Shown here: positions 9,039 through 17,697 of the stretch, one piece after another | Layout of the letters: every line of letters begins with the position of its first letter | How positions within the stretch are numbered: position 1 is the first letter of the stretch | NCBI GenBank assembly: GCA_016202615.1 | Contig: JACQOI010000162.1 | Span: 1 to 35,453, forward strand | Direction: 5' to 3' | Length of the DNA stretch: 35,453 nt | From: Betaproteobacteria bacterium | GTDB taxonomy: Bacteria > Pseudomonadota > Gammaproteobacteria > Burkholderiales > SG8-41 | Position numbers and translations under genes: made by a program | The notes under the pieces: model-generated | The model's database searches: none | What the model saw: the letters and a program-made list of their open reading frames with translations, nothing else | What the model was told of the DNA's origin: nothing

Positions 9039-11225
9039 TTAGATAGTCGAGGCCGCAGCTCGTCCGGCGGGGATTTCGCCGCCAAGAATCTCGGCATTTG
9101 CTTCGCCTAACGCGCCGATCAGACGCGTCACTGCCGGCGGCGTTGCTTTAAGGAACAAGGGGGAATTAAGGATCATCCAGGTTCTTCCGTCTTTATCTCG
9201 AGCGTAGCCGATCAAGTTACGCGCAACGGTCTGTGCGCTGGTGATGACTTCAGAGATGTTCAATACCGGGGCGCCGGTAATTCCGCCGCGTGCCGCGAGC
9301 GCTACAAGTTCCGCGCGTTGGTAATTTTCCGCGGTTGCCAGTCCCAGGCGGAACCGTGAATCAAGTTCTGCCAGCCTTGCTGCGAGCGCCGCCTGGTCGC
9401 TTTCCAGTATTACATAACCGTCCCGACATTTCAGAATGACGTTGGTATCGCTAGCGCGCCGGCCGTTCCATGCAGTCTGCGTTACCCATACCGCCGTGTC
9501 CTGCATCGAAAGATCGATCGCTTGGCCGCCGCCGGTACGGTCGCGATACTCGAGCGCCGCGAGAATCGAAAACAGCCCGAATTCGCCAGCAATGATATCG
9601 GCCGCGGAAATTCCAACCTTAATCGGCGTGCCGCCGCCGGCGCGTGTCAAATCCATAAAGCCCGACATCGCCTGCACTACGACGTCAAAAGCCGGCCTTC
9701 CCGGGTACTTTGAGTCAGCGCCAAAACCGGAGATGCCGCAATAGACGAGCCGGGGATTAATAGCTGTTAGGTGCTGAGGGCTGAAACCGAGGCGAGCAAG
9801 CGATCCCGGTTTAAGGTTCTCCACTAGAACGTCGGCCGATTGGAGCAGTTTGCGGAAGGCCTGCTTGTCGTGCTCATTCCGCAAGTCGAGCATCACGCTC
9901 CTTTTGTCCGCGTTGCTCAGCATGAAGAAATAACCCAGATCGCCTTGGCTCGGGGGCCAGTTGCGCGAACTGTCGCCTTCGGGGGGCTCGATCTTGAGGA
10001 CTTCCGCTCCGAGCGCAGCGAGCTGACGCGACACCAGCGGCGCGGTCGTATATTGACCGATTTCCACGACTCGCAATCCAGTACATGGCCGGATATTTCC
10101 GCGAAACCCGCTCTTCGCCTTCGACGTGACTTTTTCAAGCAGCGCCTCAACTTCGACACGATGCCTGTTCGGCGTTGGAATCGCGGCGGGGGCAAGCCCC
10201 GGCGAACGAGAAGCTTTAAGCGGTGTGCCGGCAATCGTTACTGTGTCCTCGCTGACGGGATCAGCCAGCCGCAGCAGCATGTTGCGATGCACGAGATTAT
10301 CGTCGCCGGCAAGCTGCGCAATCGTTGTTATTGGGCCACACACGATGCCGATTGCTCCCAGCCGAGCGATACACTCTTCGATCGATTGCGTTGCAGTCCA
10401 CTGTTGAACTGCTGCATCCACTTCGTCGCAATTGGAAACGCGATCTGCGTTGGTCTTGAACTTGGGCGTCTCCGCCAGTTCGGGACGCTCTATGACGTTA
10501 CATAAGCGCGACCATTGCTCGTTGGTTGCGGCGCAGATCAGAATCCAGTCATTGCGCGTTCGGTACGCATTCCACGGGCTTACCAGCGGGTGGCGGTTTC
10601 CCAACCTGCCAGCCAGTTTGCCTACCATGTGAAACGGCAAAAACGTCGGCAGCGCGTTGATCGCGCAGTCATAGAGGGCGATCTCGATGTCTTGGCCAAA
10701 ACCGAGGCGGCGGCGCACGCGTAGCGCCGCGAGCGCGGCCGCCGCGGCATAAATCCCTGCGGAAGACTCTATTACCGGGAACCCGACCAGCGTCGGCGCA
10801 TGCGCCGGATCGCCAGTCGTGTCAGCGATGCCCGAAAGCGCTTGGATCAGGGCGTCGGAGTTGGGCTTGCCAGCAAGCGGACCGCTGCCGCCGAACGCCG
10901 TAATATCACATACAATCTGATGATCGTGTCGACTATATGCCAGCGGCGAGATATCGGTTGATGCAATGACGACATCGGAGCGCGCGAGCAATCGGTCGAT
11001 GAACTCACGATCGCGCTTATTGTCGGCAATAACACTCGATTTCCCCGCGGCTGCAACCGGACGATTGCGCCATTTACCGTTGGTATGCGATGTCAGCGGT
11101 TCAACGAGAATTACGGTCGCACCAGCTTGCGCGAGCAGGGACCCACATACACCTGCCGCGATACGATCGCCTATTTCCGTAACGATCAACGGTTCAAGAA
11201 AGTGTCCGGCATTATTAATCATCAA
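9039..11225 (-). CDS. Tandem two-domain CaiB/BaiF class III CoA-transferase
   Basis: 728 aa; two CaiB-like halves, the second beginning CTGLRVVEIGQYTTAPLVSRQLAALGAEVLKIEPPEGD, VENLKPGSLARLGF, YCGISGFG, AADIIAGEFGLFSILAAL. Confidence 0.88.
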   Translation of the reverse strand: MMINNAGHFLEPLIVTEIGDRIAAGVCGSLLAQAGATVILVEPLTSHTNGKWRNRPVAAAGKSSVIADNKRDREFIDRLLARSDVVIASTDISPLAYSRHDHQIVCDITAFGGSGPLAGKPNSDALIQALSGIADTTGDPAHAPTLVGFPVIESSAGIYAAAAALAALRVRRRLGFGQDIEIALYDCAINALPTFLPFHMVGKLAGRLGNRHPLVSPWNAYRTRNDWILICAATNEQWSRLCNVIERPELAETPKFKTNADRVSNCDEVDAAVQQWTATQSIEECIARLGAIGIVCGPITTIAQLAGDDNLVHRNMLLRLADPVSEDTVTIAGTPLKASRSPGLAPAAIPTPNRHRVEVEALLEKVTSKAKSGFRGNIRPCTGLRVVEIGQYTTAPLVSRQLAALGAEVLKIEPPEGDSSRNWPPSQGDLGYFFMLSNADKRSVMLDLRNEHDKQAFRKLLQSADVLVENLKPGSLARLGFSPQHLTAINPRLVYCGISGFGADSKYPGRPAFDVVVQAMSGFMDLTRAGGGTPIKVGISAADIIAGEFGLFSILAALEYRDRTGGGQAIDLSMQDTAVWVTQTAWNGRRASDTNVILKCRDGYVILESDQAALAARLAELDSRFRLGLATAENYQRAELVALAARGGITGAPVLNISEVITSAQTVARNLIGYARDKDGRTWMILNSPLFLKATPPAVTRLIGALGEANAEILGGEIPAGRAAASTI

Positions 11226-11288
11226 TAGCGCTCATAAGCACACCGGTATAATCAGCTTTGTTCGATTTCGCGGTCTTTGATTTGAAAG

Positions 11289-11318
11289 CCAGTAAGATTT
11301 TTAATATATATCTTACCG
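11289..11318. promoter_or_regulatory. AT-rich near-palindrome upstream of the CoA-transferase gene, candidate operator
   Basis: CCAGTAAGATTTTTAATATATATCTTACCGG: GTAAGAT 11292-11298 / ATCTTAC 11310-11316. Confidence 0.4.
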
Positions 11319-11489
11319 GTCATGGCATTGTCAACAATTCGTTTCAGGTATCAGAAGGATTTAGCCACAAATTCGCTGTTGAAGGCGACGAGGTTGTCAT
11401 CACTGGAGCCCAGATCCGGTGATGAGTGTTAAATTAAGGGCCAATGCGAGAAAGCCCTCAACTCAAAACTCGACACTCAAAACTTAACA

Positions 11490-12368
11490 TTACTTATTCG
11501 CCATAGTGGACTTGTTGAGCGTGCGCGGATCGCGCGGCTTCCAGCGGCCGGAATCAACCTGCGCCAGGAACTCGGCCGTGATGCGGTTGAACAGATCGGG
11601 CTCCTCGAGATTGACCGCATGGCCGGTCGCCGCCACGACGGTGAGCCACGCCGACGGGCAGACGCGCTTCATGAAAATGCCCGGCTCGAGGCAGTTATTG
11701 TCCTCGTCGCCGCTGATCACATGCAGCGGCACCTTGAGTTTGGCGAGCCCGCGCTCGAGGCTGTAAATGGTGGGGCGCTTGCCCTGCACGCCGCGCAGCG
11801 TGTTAGCCGAACCTGGCGCCGAATGTTTGGCGAACTCCGCGCAGAAGTGCGCGAAACCGCGCGGACTCTTGTTCTGGAACTGCACGCGCGCGGGCCCGAT
11901 CTGGTACGGCTTGATTGCTTCGCGCGTGCCGAGCTCGTCGAAGCGCCGCGCCATGATCTCGTTGTCGCGCAGGAACTGCGTGCGTTTGTCCGGATCGGAG
12001 CCGAAACCGACGCCGACCGCGGTCAGCGACAGCGCCATGCGCGCGTAGCGCAGGCCGAAATGCACTGCCGCATAACCGCCCATCGAGCAGCCGATGATGT
12101 GCGCCTTCCGGATCTTAAGATGGCGCATGACGCTGGCGATATCGTCGGTGGCGATCGCCTGCGAGTATTTGGATACGGCTTTCGGCACGTCGGACGGCGG
12201 ATAGCCGCGCGCGTTAAAAGCGACGCAGCGGTAGCGCCGGCTGAAATAGCGCAGTTGCGCTTCCCAGCTGTAGAGATCGTCGGCGAATTCGTGCACGAAC
12301 ACGATCAGCGTGCCTTCACCGGCTTCCTCGTAATACAGCCTGACTCCGTTCGAATCCGCGTATGGCAT
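11490..12368 (-). CDS. Alpha/beta hydrolase
   Basis: MPYADSNGVRLYYEEAGEGTLIVFVHEFADD, HIIGCSMGGYAAVHFGLRYA nucleophile elbow, ATGHAVNLEEPDLFN; start chosen at 12368 behind an AGGAGGG-type RBS. Confidence 0.88.
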   Translation of the reverse strand: MPYADSNGVRLYYEEAGEGTLIVFVHEFADDLYSWEAQLRYFSRRYRCVAFNARGYPPSDVPKAVSKYSQAIATDDIASVMRHLKIRKAHIIGCSMGGYAAVHFGLRYARMALSLTAVGVGFGSDPDKRTQFLRDNEIMARRFDELGTREAIKPYQIGPARVQFQNKSPRGFAHFCAEFAKHSAPGSANTLRGVQGKRPTIYSLERGLAKLKVPLHVISGDEDNNCLEPGIFMKRVCPSAWLTVVAATGHAVNLEEPDLFNRITAEFLAQVDSGRWKPRDPRTLNKSTMANK

Positions 12369-12466
12369 CGATTCCCTCCTAACAGGTAACTGAATAGTGA
12401 TGTTGTTTGGCTCAGTGCTCGGCTGCGCGCAGCGTGGCGACAACACTGGCCGGTGATGCCGTTCAT

Positions 12467-13584
12467 TTACTCGACTTTGAGCCCCGCGTTCTTGACGACC
12501 TTCGCCCACTTCGGAATTTCGGCTTTGATGAATTCCGCGAACTGCCGTGGCGTGTTGCCGACGCCATCCGCGCCCATCGTCGCGAGCCGCTGCTTGACGT
12601 CGGGCTGCGCGAGCGCCCTGGCGACTTCGGCGTGCAGCCTGTTGACGACCGCCGGCGGCGTGCCGGCCGGCACGAACAGGCCGTTCCAGCCGACGATCTG
12701 ATAGCCCTTGAGCCCCGCTTCATCGAGCGTTGGCAGCTCGGGCAGCGGCGGCGAGCGCTTGAGATCGGTAACCGCGAGCGCGCGCAGCTTGCCGGTCTTC
12801 GCGAACGGCAGCGTGCCCGGAATGTTCTCGCACATGAACTGGATCTGGCCGCCGATCAGGTCGGCGAGCGCCGGCGCGCCGCCCTTATATGGTATGTGCG
12901 TGACCTGGATGCCGGCCATCGTTTTCAGCATCTCGCCGGCGAGGTGGGGCGTCGTGCCCGGTCCGCCCGAGCCGAAGTTGAGCTTGCCCGGGTTGGTTTT
13001 GGCGTAGGCGATGAACTCCGACACCGACTTCGCCGGCAGCGACGGATGCACCACCAGCATCAGCGGCGCCGACGCGACCATCGTCACCGGGATCAAATCC
13101 TTAACGGTATCGTACGGCAGCTTGCTGAACAGGCTCGGGTTGACGGTGAAAGTGAGGCTCATCATCTGCACGGTGTAGCCGTCGGACTGCGCGCCGGAGC
13201 GTGGAGCAGGGGCCCCATTCATGGGGATGCGACCGTGAAGGCGCGCATTACGACCGCGGGTTTAAGTCCGGCGCCGCATCCCGCTCCCGGGTCACATCCA
13301 CGCGCCAAGGCGCGCGGAACCTGTTCCGCCGTCCGCGGTCGCCTGGCGACGATATCGGTGCCGATGATGCCCGAGGCGCCCGGGCGGTTATCGACCACGA
13401 CCTGCCGACCGAGGCTGTCGGAGAGCTTCTGCGCGATGAGCCGCGCCATGATGTCGTTGGAGCCGGCGCCGGCGGCGAACGGCACCACCATGCGCACCGC
13501 TTTGTTCGGATACGATTGGGCCAGCGCTGCCGAGGCGAACAGTGGCACTAACAACAAAAGGCACGCACGAAGCGGACTGATCAT
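12467..13584 (-). pseudogene. TTT (Bug) substrate-binding protein split by a ~140-bp repeat element
   Basis: N-terminal part ([36 protein letters not shown]...[13 protein letters not shown]) and C-terminal part (QSDGYTVQMMSLTFTVNPSLF...) lie in different frames, separated by foreign sequence at 13198-13337. Confidence 0.88.
13198..13337. repeat. Structured ~140-bp repeat (family C), copy 1
   Basis: AGCGTGGAGCAGGGGCCCC...GGAACCTGTTCCGCCGTCCGCG; aligns with 15951-16087. Confidence 0.85.
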
Positions 13585-13726
13585 GAAACACCTCGCAGTC
13601 AAGAAACAAGGCACGTTACGGAGACATCTAATGTACTGCGTCCAACGGAATGGAACTTATGCGCACGGCATTTGACTCGTTTTCAGGGGGAAATATTCAA
13701 ATCCCGCCGCGAAACCCCGCGCAATC

Positions 13727-13806
13727 GTGTAGCGCAGGCGCCCTCGCCTGCATTCCAATGGCTGATTCCAGATGAACGATGGCAGGCGAGGGCGCCTGCG
13801 CTACAC
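13727..13806. repeat. 25-bp perfect inverted repeat with 30-nt loop
   Basis: GTGTAGCGCAGGCGCCCTCGCCTGC (13727-13751) / GCAGGCGAGGGCGCCTGCGCTACAC (13782-13806). Confidence 0.93.
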
Positions 13807-13946
13807 ATCGCGTTGCGTCACGAACTGTTTGATGCCGGATTCTTAAGTCGGCTCGTTGACGACGCAGTACACTAGCATAAAGAAAGCCGGCACCCGCAAC
13901 AAGCGGCGTTGGTAAAGGTAACAGTGGATTAATGGCTGTTCATGGC

Positions 13947-13988
13947 GATGTATAGAACCATGAGCGGCCGTGCACCCTTCTATACATC
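13947..13988. repeat. 11-bp perfect inverted repeat
   Basis: GATGTATAGAA (13947-13957) / TTCTATACATC (13978-13988), just downstream of the minus-strand EamA gene. Confidence 0.7.
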
Positions 13989-14016
13989 AGGGCGAACGGC
14001 TCAACCTACCAGAATG

Positions 14017-14913
14017 TCAGCGTGCGGTCTCCGCCCGATGCACGATGCGGATGCCGATCAGCACGGTGATGCCGCCAACGAGCTGCAGCGCGCTTACCGC
14101 TTCGCCGAGCAGAATCCATGCAAATACAGCGGCCATCACCGGCTGGAACAAAAGCCCGACCGACGAGAACGTCGCCGGCAGGTGCGCCATCGCATACGCG
14201 ATCAGGCTCTGGCCTGCCACCTGCGAAATAAGCGCCAGGCCGATGAGCTTGAGCCAGCCGATGTCGGTCACGGGCAGCATCCGTTCGCCCGACAGCAGCG
14301 CGATCGGCAACAGGACAATTGCCGTAAACAATCCGCTCCACGCCATGATGGTCGAGGTCGCGACGCGCGCGCGCAACCGTGTCACGGTGAGCTGGTAGCC
14401 GGCATAGAACACCGCGGTCACGACGCCGAGCGCGTCGCCGATCAGCTCCTTGCCGCTCAGTGTGAAGTCGCCCCCGATCAGCACCACCATGCCGGTAAGC
14501 GCCGTCGCAAGCCCGGCCAGGAACTTCGCGCTCAACTGATGGCGGAACAGCAGCCAGGCCGCGAGCATGACGAAAATCGGCGCGAGGTTCGCGAGCAGCG
14601 TCGAGTTCGCAATCGAGGTCAGCATAATCGACCAGTGCCATACCGCGAGATCGCCGGCGAAAAACAGTCCGGCCGCGATCAACAGCCGCTTGTCGCTGAC
14701 AAAGCTTGTGCTATGGCGTTCGCGCTGCTCGAGCATCGACCACGCCCACAACAGCGGCAGCGCGAGAAACACGCGCCAGAATGCGGTGGCCACCGGCCCG
14801 GCCTCGCTGACTTTGACAAACAACGCCGAAGTGGCGATCGCAACGGCGCCGAGCAGCAGCGCACCGACCGCGAGCAGGTTTTTGGGTTGCTGAACTGTTG
14901 CGGCCTGTTCCAA
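14017..14913 (-). CDS. EamA/DMT-family transporter
   Basis: 298 aa, multiple hydrophobic segments; FWRVFLALPLLWAW, LGEAVSALQLVGGITVLIGI. Confidence 0.9.
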   Translation of the reverse strand: MEQAATVQQPKNLLAVGALLLGAVAIATSALFVKVSEAGPVATAFWRVFLALPLLWAWSMLEQRERHSTSFVSDKRLLIAAGLFFAGDLAVWHWSIMLTSIANSTLLANLAPIFVMLAAWLLFRHQLSAKFLAGLATALTGMVVLIGGDFTLSGKELIGDALGVVTAVFYAGYQLTVTRLRARVATSTIMAWSGLFTAIVLLPIALLSGERMLPVTDIGWLKLIGLALISQVAGQSLIAYAMAHLPATFSSVGLLFQPVMAAVFAWILLGEAVSALQLVGGITVLIGIRIVHRAETAR

Positions 14914-14947
14914 GTGATTGATTGATTTGCGGTTAATTGCAGTCCGA

Positions 14948-15724
14948 TCATCTGCCCTGGAACTTCGGTTTGCGCTTCTCGATGAAAGCGGCCATGCCTT
15001 CCTTCTGGTCCTGCGACGCGAACATCACCTGGATCGCCTTGGTCTCGAGCCTGAGCGCCGCGTCGAGCGAGGCATCCTGGCCGGCGAGCACCACTTCCTT
15101 GATCTGCTGCACCGCGAGCGGCGCGAGCTCGGCAATTTGTTTCGCCATTTCGACGGCGCGTTTTTCGACCTCGGCATCGGCCACCACTTCGCTCACCAGC
15201 CCCATGTCGAACGCTTCCTTCGCCCCGAACAAATCGCCGGTAAGGCAGATCTTCATCGCTTTGTATTTGCCGACCGCGCGCGTCAGGCGCTGCGTGCCGC
15301 CGCCGCCGGGGATGATGCCGATCTTGACTTCGGGCTGGCCGAAGCGCGCCGACTCGCCCGCGATGATGATGTCGCATGTCATCGCGAGTTCGCAACCGCC
15401 GCCGAGTGCGAAGCCGCTGACCGCGGCGATCACCGGTTTCGGGCACGAGCTGATCAAGCGCCACAGTTTATCCGTGCCGCGCAGCATATGCTCGATAGCG
15501 CCCGCGCCGGCCATCTCTTTGATGTCGGCGCCGGCAGCGAACGATTTCTCGTTTCCGGTGAGTACGATCGCGCGAATGTTGTTTGCGTCAGCAGCGTCCG
15601 CCAGCGCTTTTACCAGGCTCTTGCGTACTTCGAGATTGAGCGCGTTACGCGCATCGGGACGGTTGATGCGGACCAGTGCGACGCCGTCCGCCGGATATTC
15701 CACCAGCACTACCGGTGTAGCCAT
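14948..15724 (-). CDS. Enoyl-CoA hydratase/isomerase family protein
   Basis: MATPVVLVEYPADGVALVRINRPDARNALN, SFAAGADIKEMAGAG, AVSGFALGGGCELAMTCDIIIAGESARFGQPEVKIGIIPGGGGTQRL; start chosen at 15724. Confidence 0.93.
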   Translation of the reverse strand: MATPVVLVEYPADGVALVRINRPDARNALNLEVRKSLVKALADAADANNIRAIVLTGNEKSFAAGADIKEMAGAGAIEHMLRGTDKLWRLISSCPKPVIAAVSGFALGGGCELAMTCDIIIAGESARFGQPEVKIGIIPGGGGTQRLTRAVGKYKAMKICLTGDLFGAKEAFDMGLVSEVVADAEVEKRAVEMAKQIAELAPLAVQQIKEVVLAGQDASLDAALRLETKAIQVMFASQDQKEGMAAFIEKRKPKFQGR

Positions 15725-15783
15725 TGTTGGATTCCTTTCTGCTTGAAAAGTTAGAGCCCATAACATAATGAAACACACGATGC

Positions 15784-15883
15784 GCTGGCACGATTTTGGC
15801 TCAGGGCGCGAAGCAAGGCACGCCGCTTAGTCATTCTAAGCAAGTGGCTTGCGACAATGCCATGGGCCAAAACTCGCGCCAGC
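15784..15883. repeat. 100-nt imperfect hairpin inside the MITE-like element
   Basis: GCTGGCACGATTTTGGC...GCTTAG-TCATT-CTAAGC...GCCAAAACTCGCGCCAGC. Confidence 0.75.
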
Positions 15884-15950
15884 CCCACTATTCGTAAGTG
15901 GTTGGTTCTAACGTTGTTCGGGGTTGCGGCCAGAATCGGCGGCGCACCGC

Positions 15951-16087
15951 AGCGTGGAGCAGGGGCCCCGCTTGCGGGGATGCGACCGTGCAGGTGCGCG
16001 TGAGTCGCGGGGAATCGGTGCGCCGAGTGTCGCGCTCCCGGGTCGCATCCAAGCACAATACGCTTGGAACCTGCTCCGCCCTCCACG
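15951..16087. repeat. Structured ~140-bp repeat (family C), copy 2
   Basis: AGCGTGGAGCAGGGGCCCCGC...GGAACCTGCTCCGCCCTCCACG; aligns with 13198-13337. Confidence 0.85.
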
Positions 16088-16324
16088 CGACGCGTCGTTG
16101 CTCGACTTGCCAATATTCCAGATATTAGCCGCATCGAGCGCCTCACCAGCACCAATTCTGGACCGCAACGCACGTGCGTTTCATTATGTTATGGGCTCTT
16201 AATTCCAATTGCGACATTCAGCTATGTTTCAGCTATGCTACACCTAGTTTTTGAGGATACCAAGGGTTAGCCTTGATTGGTCGATTACCTCTAGTGTTGT
16301 GTCCCCGAAACAACTTACATATTT

Positions 16325-16377
16325 GTAGGTCGCCAATCCTTTGGCGACGCAGTGTCGGGAAGGGATTCCCGACCTAC
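16325..16377. repeat. Palindromic compound hairpin
   Basis: GTAGGTCG...CGACCTAC outer arms around GTCGCCAatcctTTGGCGAC and GTCGGGAAgggaTTCCCGAC. Confidence 0.85.
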
Positions 16378-16442
16378 GATTTATGCAAGAAATTTACGGG
16401 ACACCATACTGGCATTAACAAGAAATACGCAAAGGATGGAAC

Positions 16443-17624
16443 ATGAAAGATATATCGCAAAGCGCTTACAACATTGCCGATCTGCGTGAAATCGCGCGGC
16501 GCAGACTGCCAAAAGGGCTGTTCGAGTTTGTCGACCGTGGTACCGAGGACGAGATTGCGCTGCGCAATAACCGCGCAGCATTCGAACGCATCAAATTGAG
16601 GCCGCGGACGCTCATCGACGTCTCAGGCCGCAGCCAGGGGATCACGCTGTTCGGGCACGAGCTGAAGATGCCGATTGCAATCGCGCCTACCGGCTCCGGC
16701 GGGCTGATGTGGTATGAGGGCGAAATCGCGCTGGCGCGCGCCGCCGCCGCCGCCGGTATCCCGTGCACGGTAGCGACCGGCTCGATAACGGCGATGGAAA
16801 GAATCGTTGAGCAGGCGGGCGGCAGGCTATGGTTTCAGCTTTATATGTGGCCGGATCGCTCGCTCTCGCACAAGCTGGTCGAGCGCGCCAAGGCCGCCGG
16901 TTTCGAAGCGCTGATTGTTACCGTGGACGGCGCAGTGGCGCCTAATCGCGAGTACAATCTGCGCAATGGCTACACCATCCCCTTTTCCTTCACCCAACGC
17001 AATGTGACCGACGTGCTGATGCACCCGCGTTGGCTGCTCGGTGTGCTTGCGCGTTACGTGTTCACCACCGGCATGCCGCGCTACGAAAACTACCCCAACG
17101 AGCTCAAGAACAGGATCACCGCGCGACCGATGGGAAAATCGAGGATGGTGAGTGATTCACTCAACTGGGAAGATTTGCGCGTGCTGCGCAAAATGTGGCC
17201 GCACACGCTGATGGTCAAGGGCATATTGAGTCCGGCGGACGCCATCCTGGCCGCGGATTGCGGCGCCGACGGCGTCATCGTTTCCAACCACGGCGGCCGT
17301 AACCTGGACAGCTCCCAGGCCCCGATCGAAGCGCTGCCGGAAGTCGTCGATGCCGTGGGTAAACGCCTCACGGTTATTGTCGACAGCGGCTTCCGGCGCG
17401 GCAGTGATGTCATCAAAGCGCTCGCGCTCGGCGCCAAGGCGGTGCTGGTCGGTCGTCCGACGCTATACGGCACCGCAGCGGCAGGCGAGGCGGGCGCCGG
17501 GCGCGCAATCGCAATTTTTCGCGAGGAGATCGATCGCGTGCTGGCGCTGATCGGCTGCCGCAGCATCGCAGAACTCAACCGCGATCACTTGATATTGGAT
17601 AAACGTTGGGACAGCACTGATTGA
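16443..17624 (+). CDS. FMN-dependent alpha-hydroxy-acid oxidase/dehydrogenase (LldD/mandelate dehydrogenase family)
   Basis: 393 aa; FEFVDRGTEDEIALRNN, PIAIAPTGSGGLMWYEGE, LMVKGILSPADA, GVIVSNHGGRNLDSSQAPIEALPEVV. Confidence 0.92.
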   Translation: MKDISQSAYNIADLREIARRRLPKGLFEFVDRGTEDEIALRNNRAAFERIKLRPRTLIDVSGRSQGITLFGHELKMPIAIAPTGSGGLMWYEGEIALARAAAAAGIPCTVATGSITAMERIVEQAGGRLWFQLYMWPDRSLSHKLVERAKAAGFEALIVTVDGAVAPNREYNLRNGYTIPFSFTQRNVTDVLMHPRWLLGVLARYVFTTGMPRYENYPNELKNRITARPMGKSRMVSDSLNWEDLRVLRKMWPHTLMVKGILSPADAILAADCGADGVIVSNHGGRNLDSSQAPIEALPEVVDAVGKRLTVIVDSGFRRGSDVIKALALGAKAVLVGRPTLYGTAAAGEAGAGRAIAIFREEIDRVLALIGCRSIAELNRDHLILDKRWDSTD

Positions 17625-17697
17625 CAAAAGCTCGTGAAAAGGGCATCGTTTGCTTAGCCAATGACCTGACGCCGTCGCTATTAATCAAGGGGGTAGA

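Larger units (their letters stand above)
15754..16198. mobile_element. 445-bp transposase-less element with 26-bp TIRs and TTA flanks (MITE-like, possibly IS5-family derived)
   Basis: GAGCCCATAACATAATGAAACACACG (15754-15779) / CGTGCGTTTCATTATGTTATGGGCTC (16173-16198), 25/26 match; TTA at 15751-15753 and 16199-16201. Confidence 0.82.

Noticed and set aside
8689-9042. 117-aa plus-strand ORF between mmgE and the CoA-transferase gene
   Set aside because: No recognisable motif and it overlaps the mmgE 5' end on the opposite strand; insufficient support.
13240-13275. tRNA-like T-arm (GGGTTTAAGTCC) in family C copy 1
   Set aside because: Not conserved in copy 2 and no acceptor/anticodon arms; likely chance.
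13193-13347. 4-bp GGCG target-site duplication around family C copy 1
   Set aside because: Reconstruction with this duplication does not restore the Bug reading frame; too short in GC-rich DNA to be meaningful.
12407-13675. 422-aa plus-strand ORF opposite the disrupted Bug gene
   Set aside because: R/H-rich translation with no motifs; the minus strand carries clear Bug homology.
13942-14925. 327-aa plus-strand ORF opposite the EamA transporter
   Set aside because: Composition (Q/R/H/A) typical of antisense GC-rich frames; the minus strand encodes a multi-helix transporter.
15751-16173. 140-aa minus-strand ORF within the MITE-like element
   Set aside because: Spans the TIR, hairpin and family C repeat and has no protein-family motif; best explained by repeat sequence.
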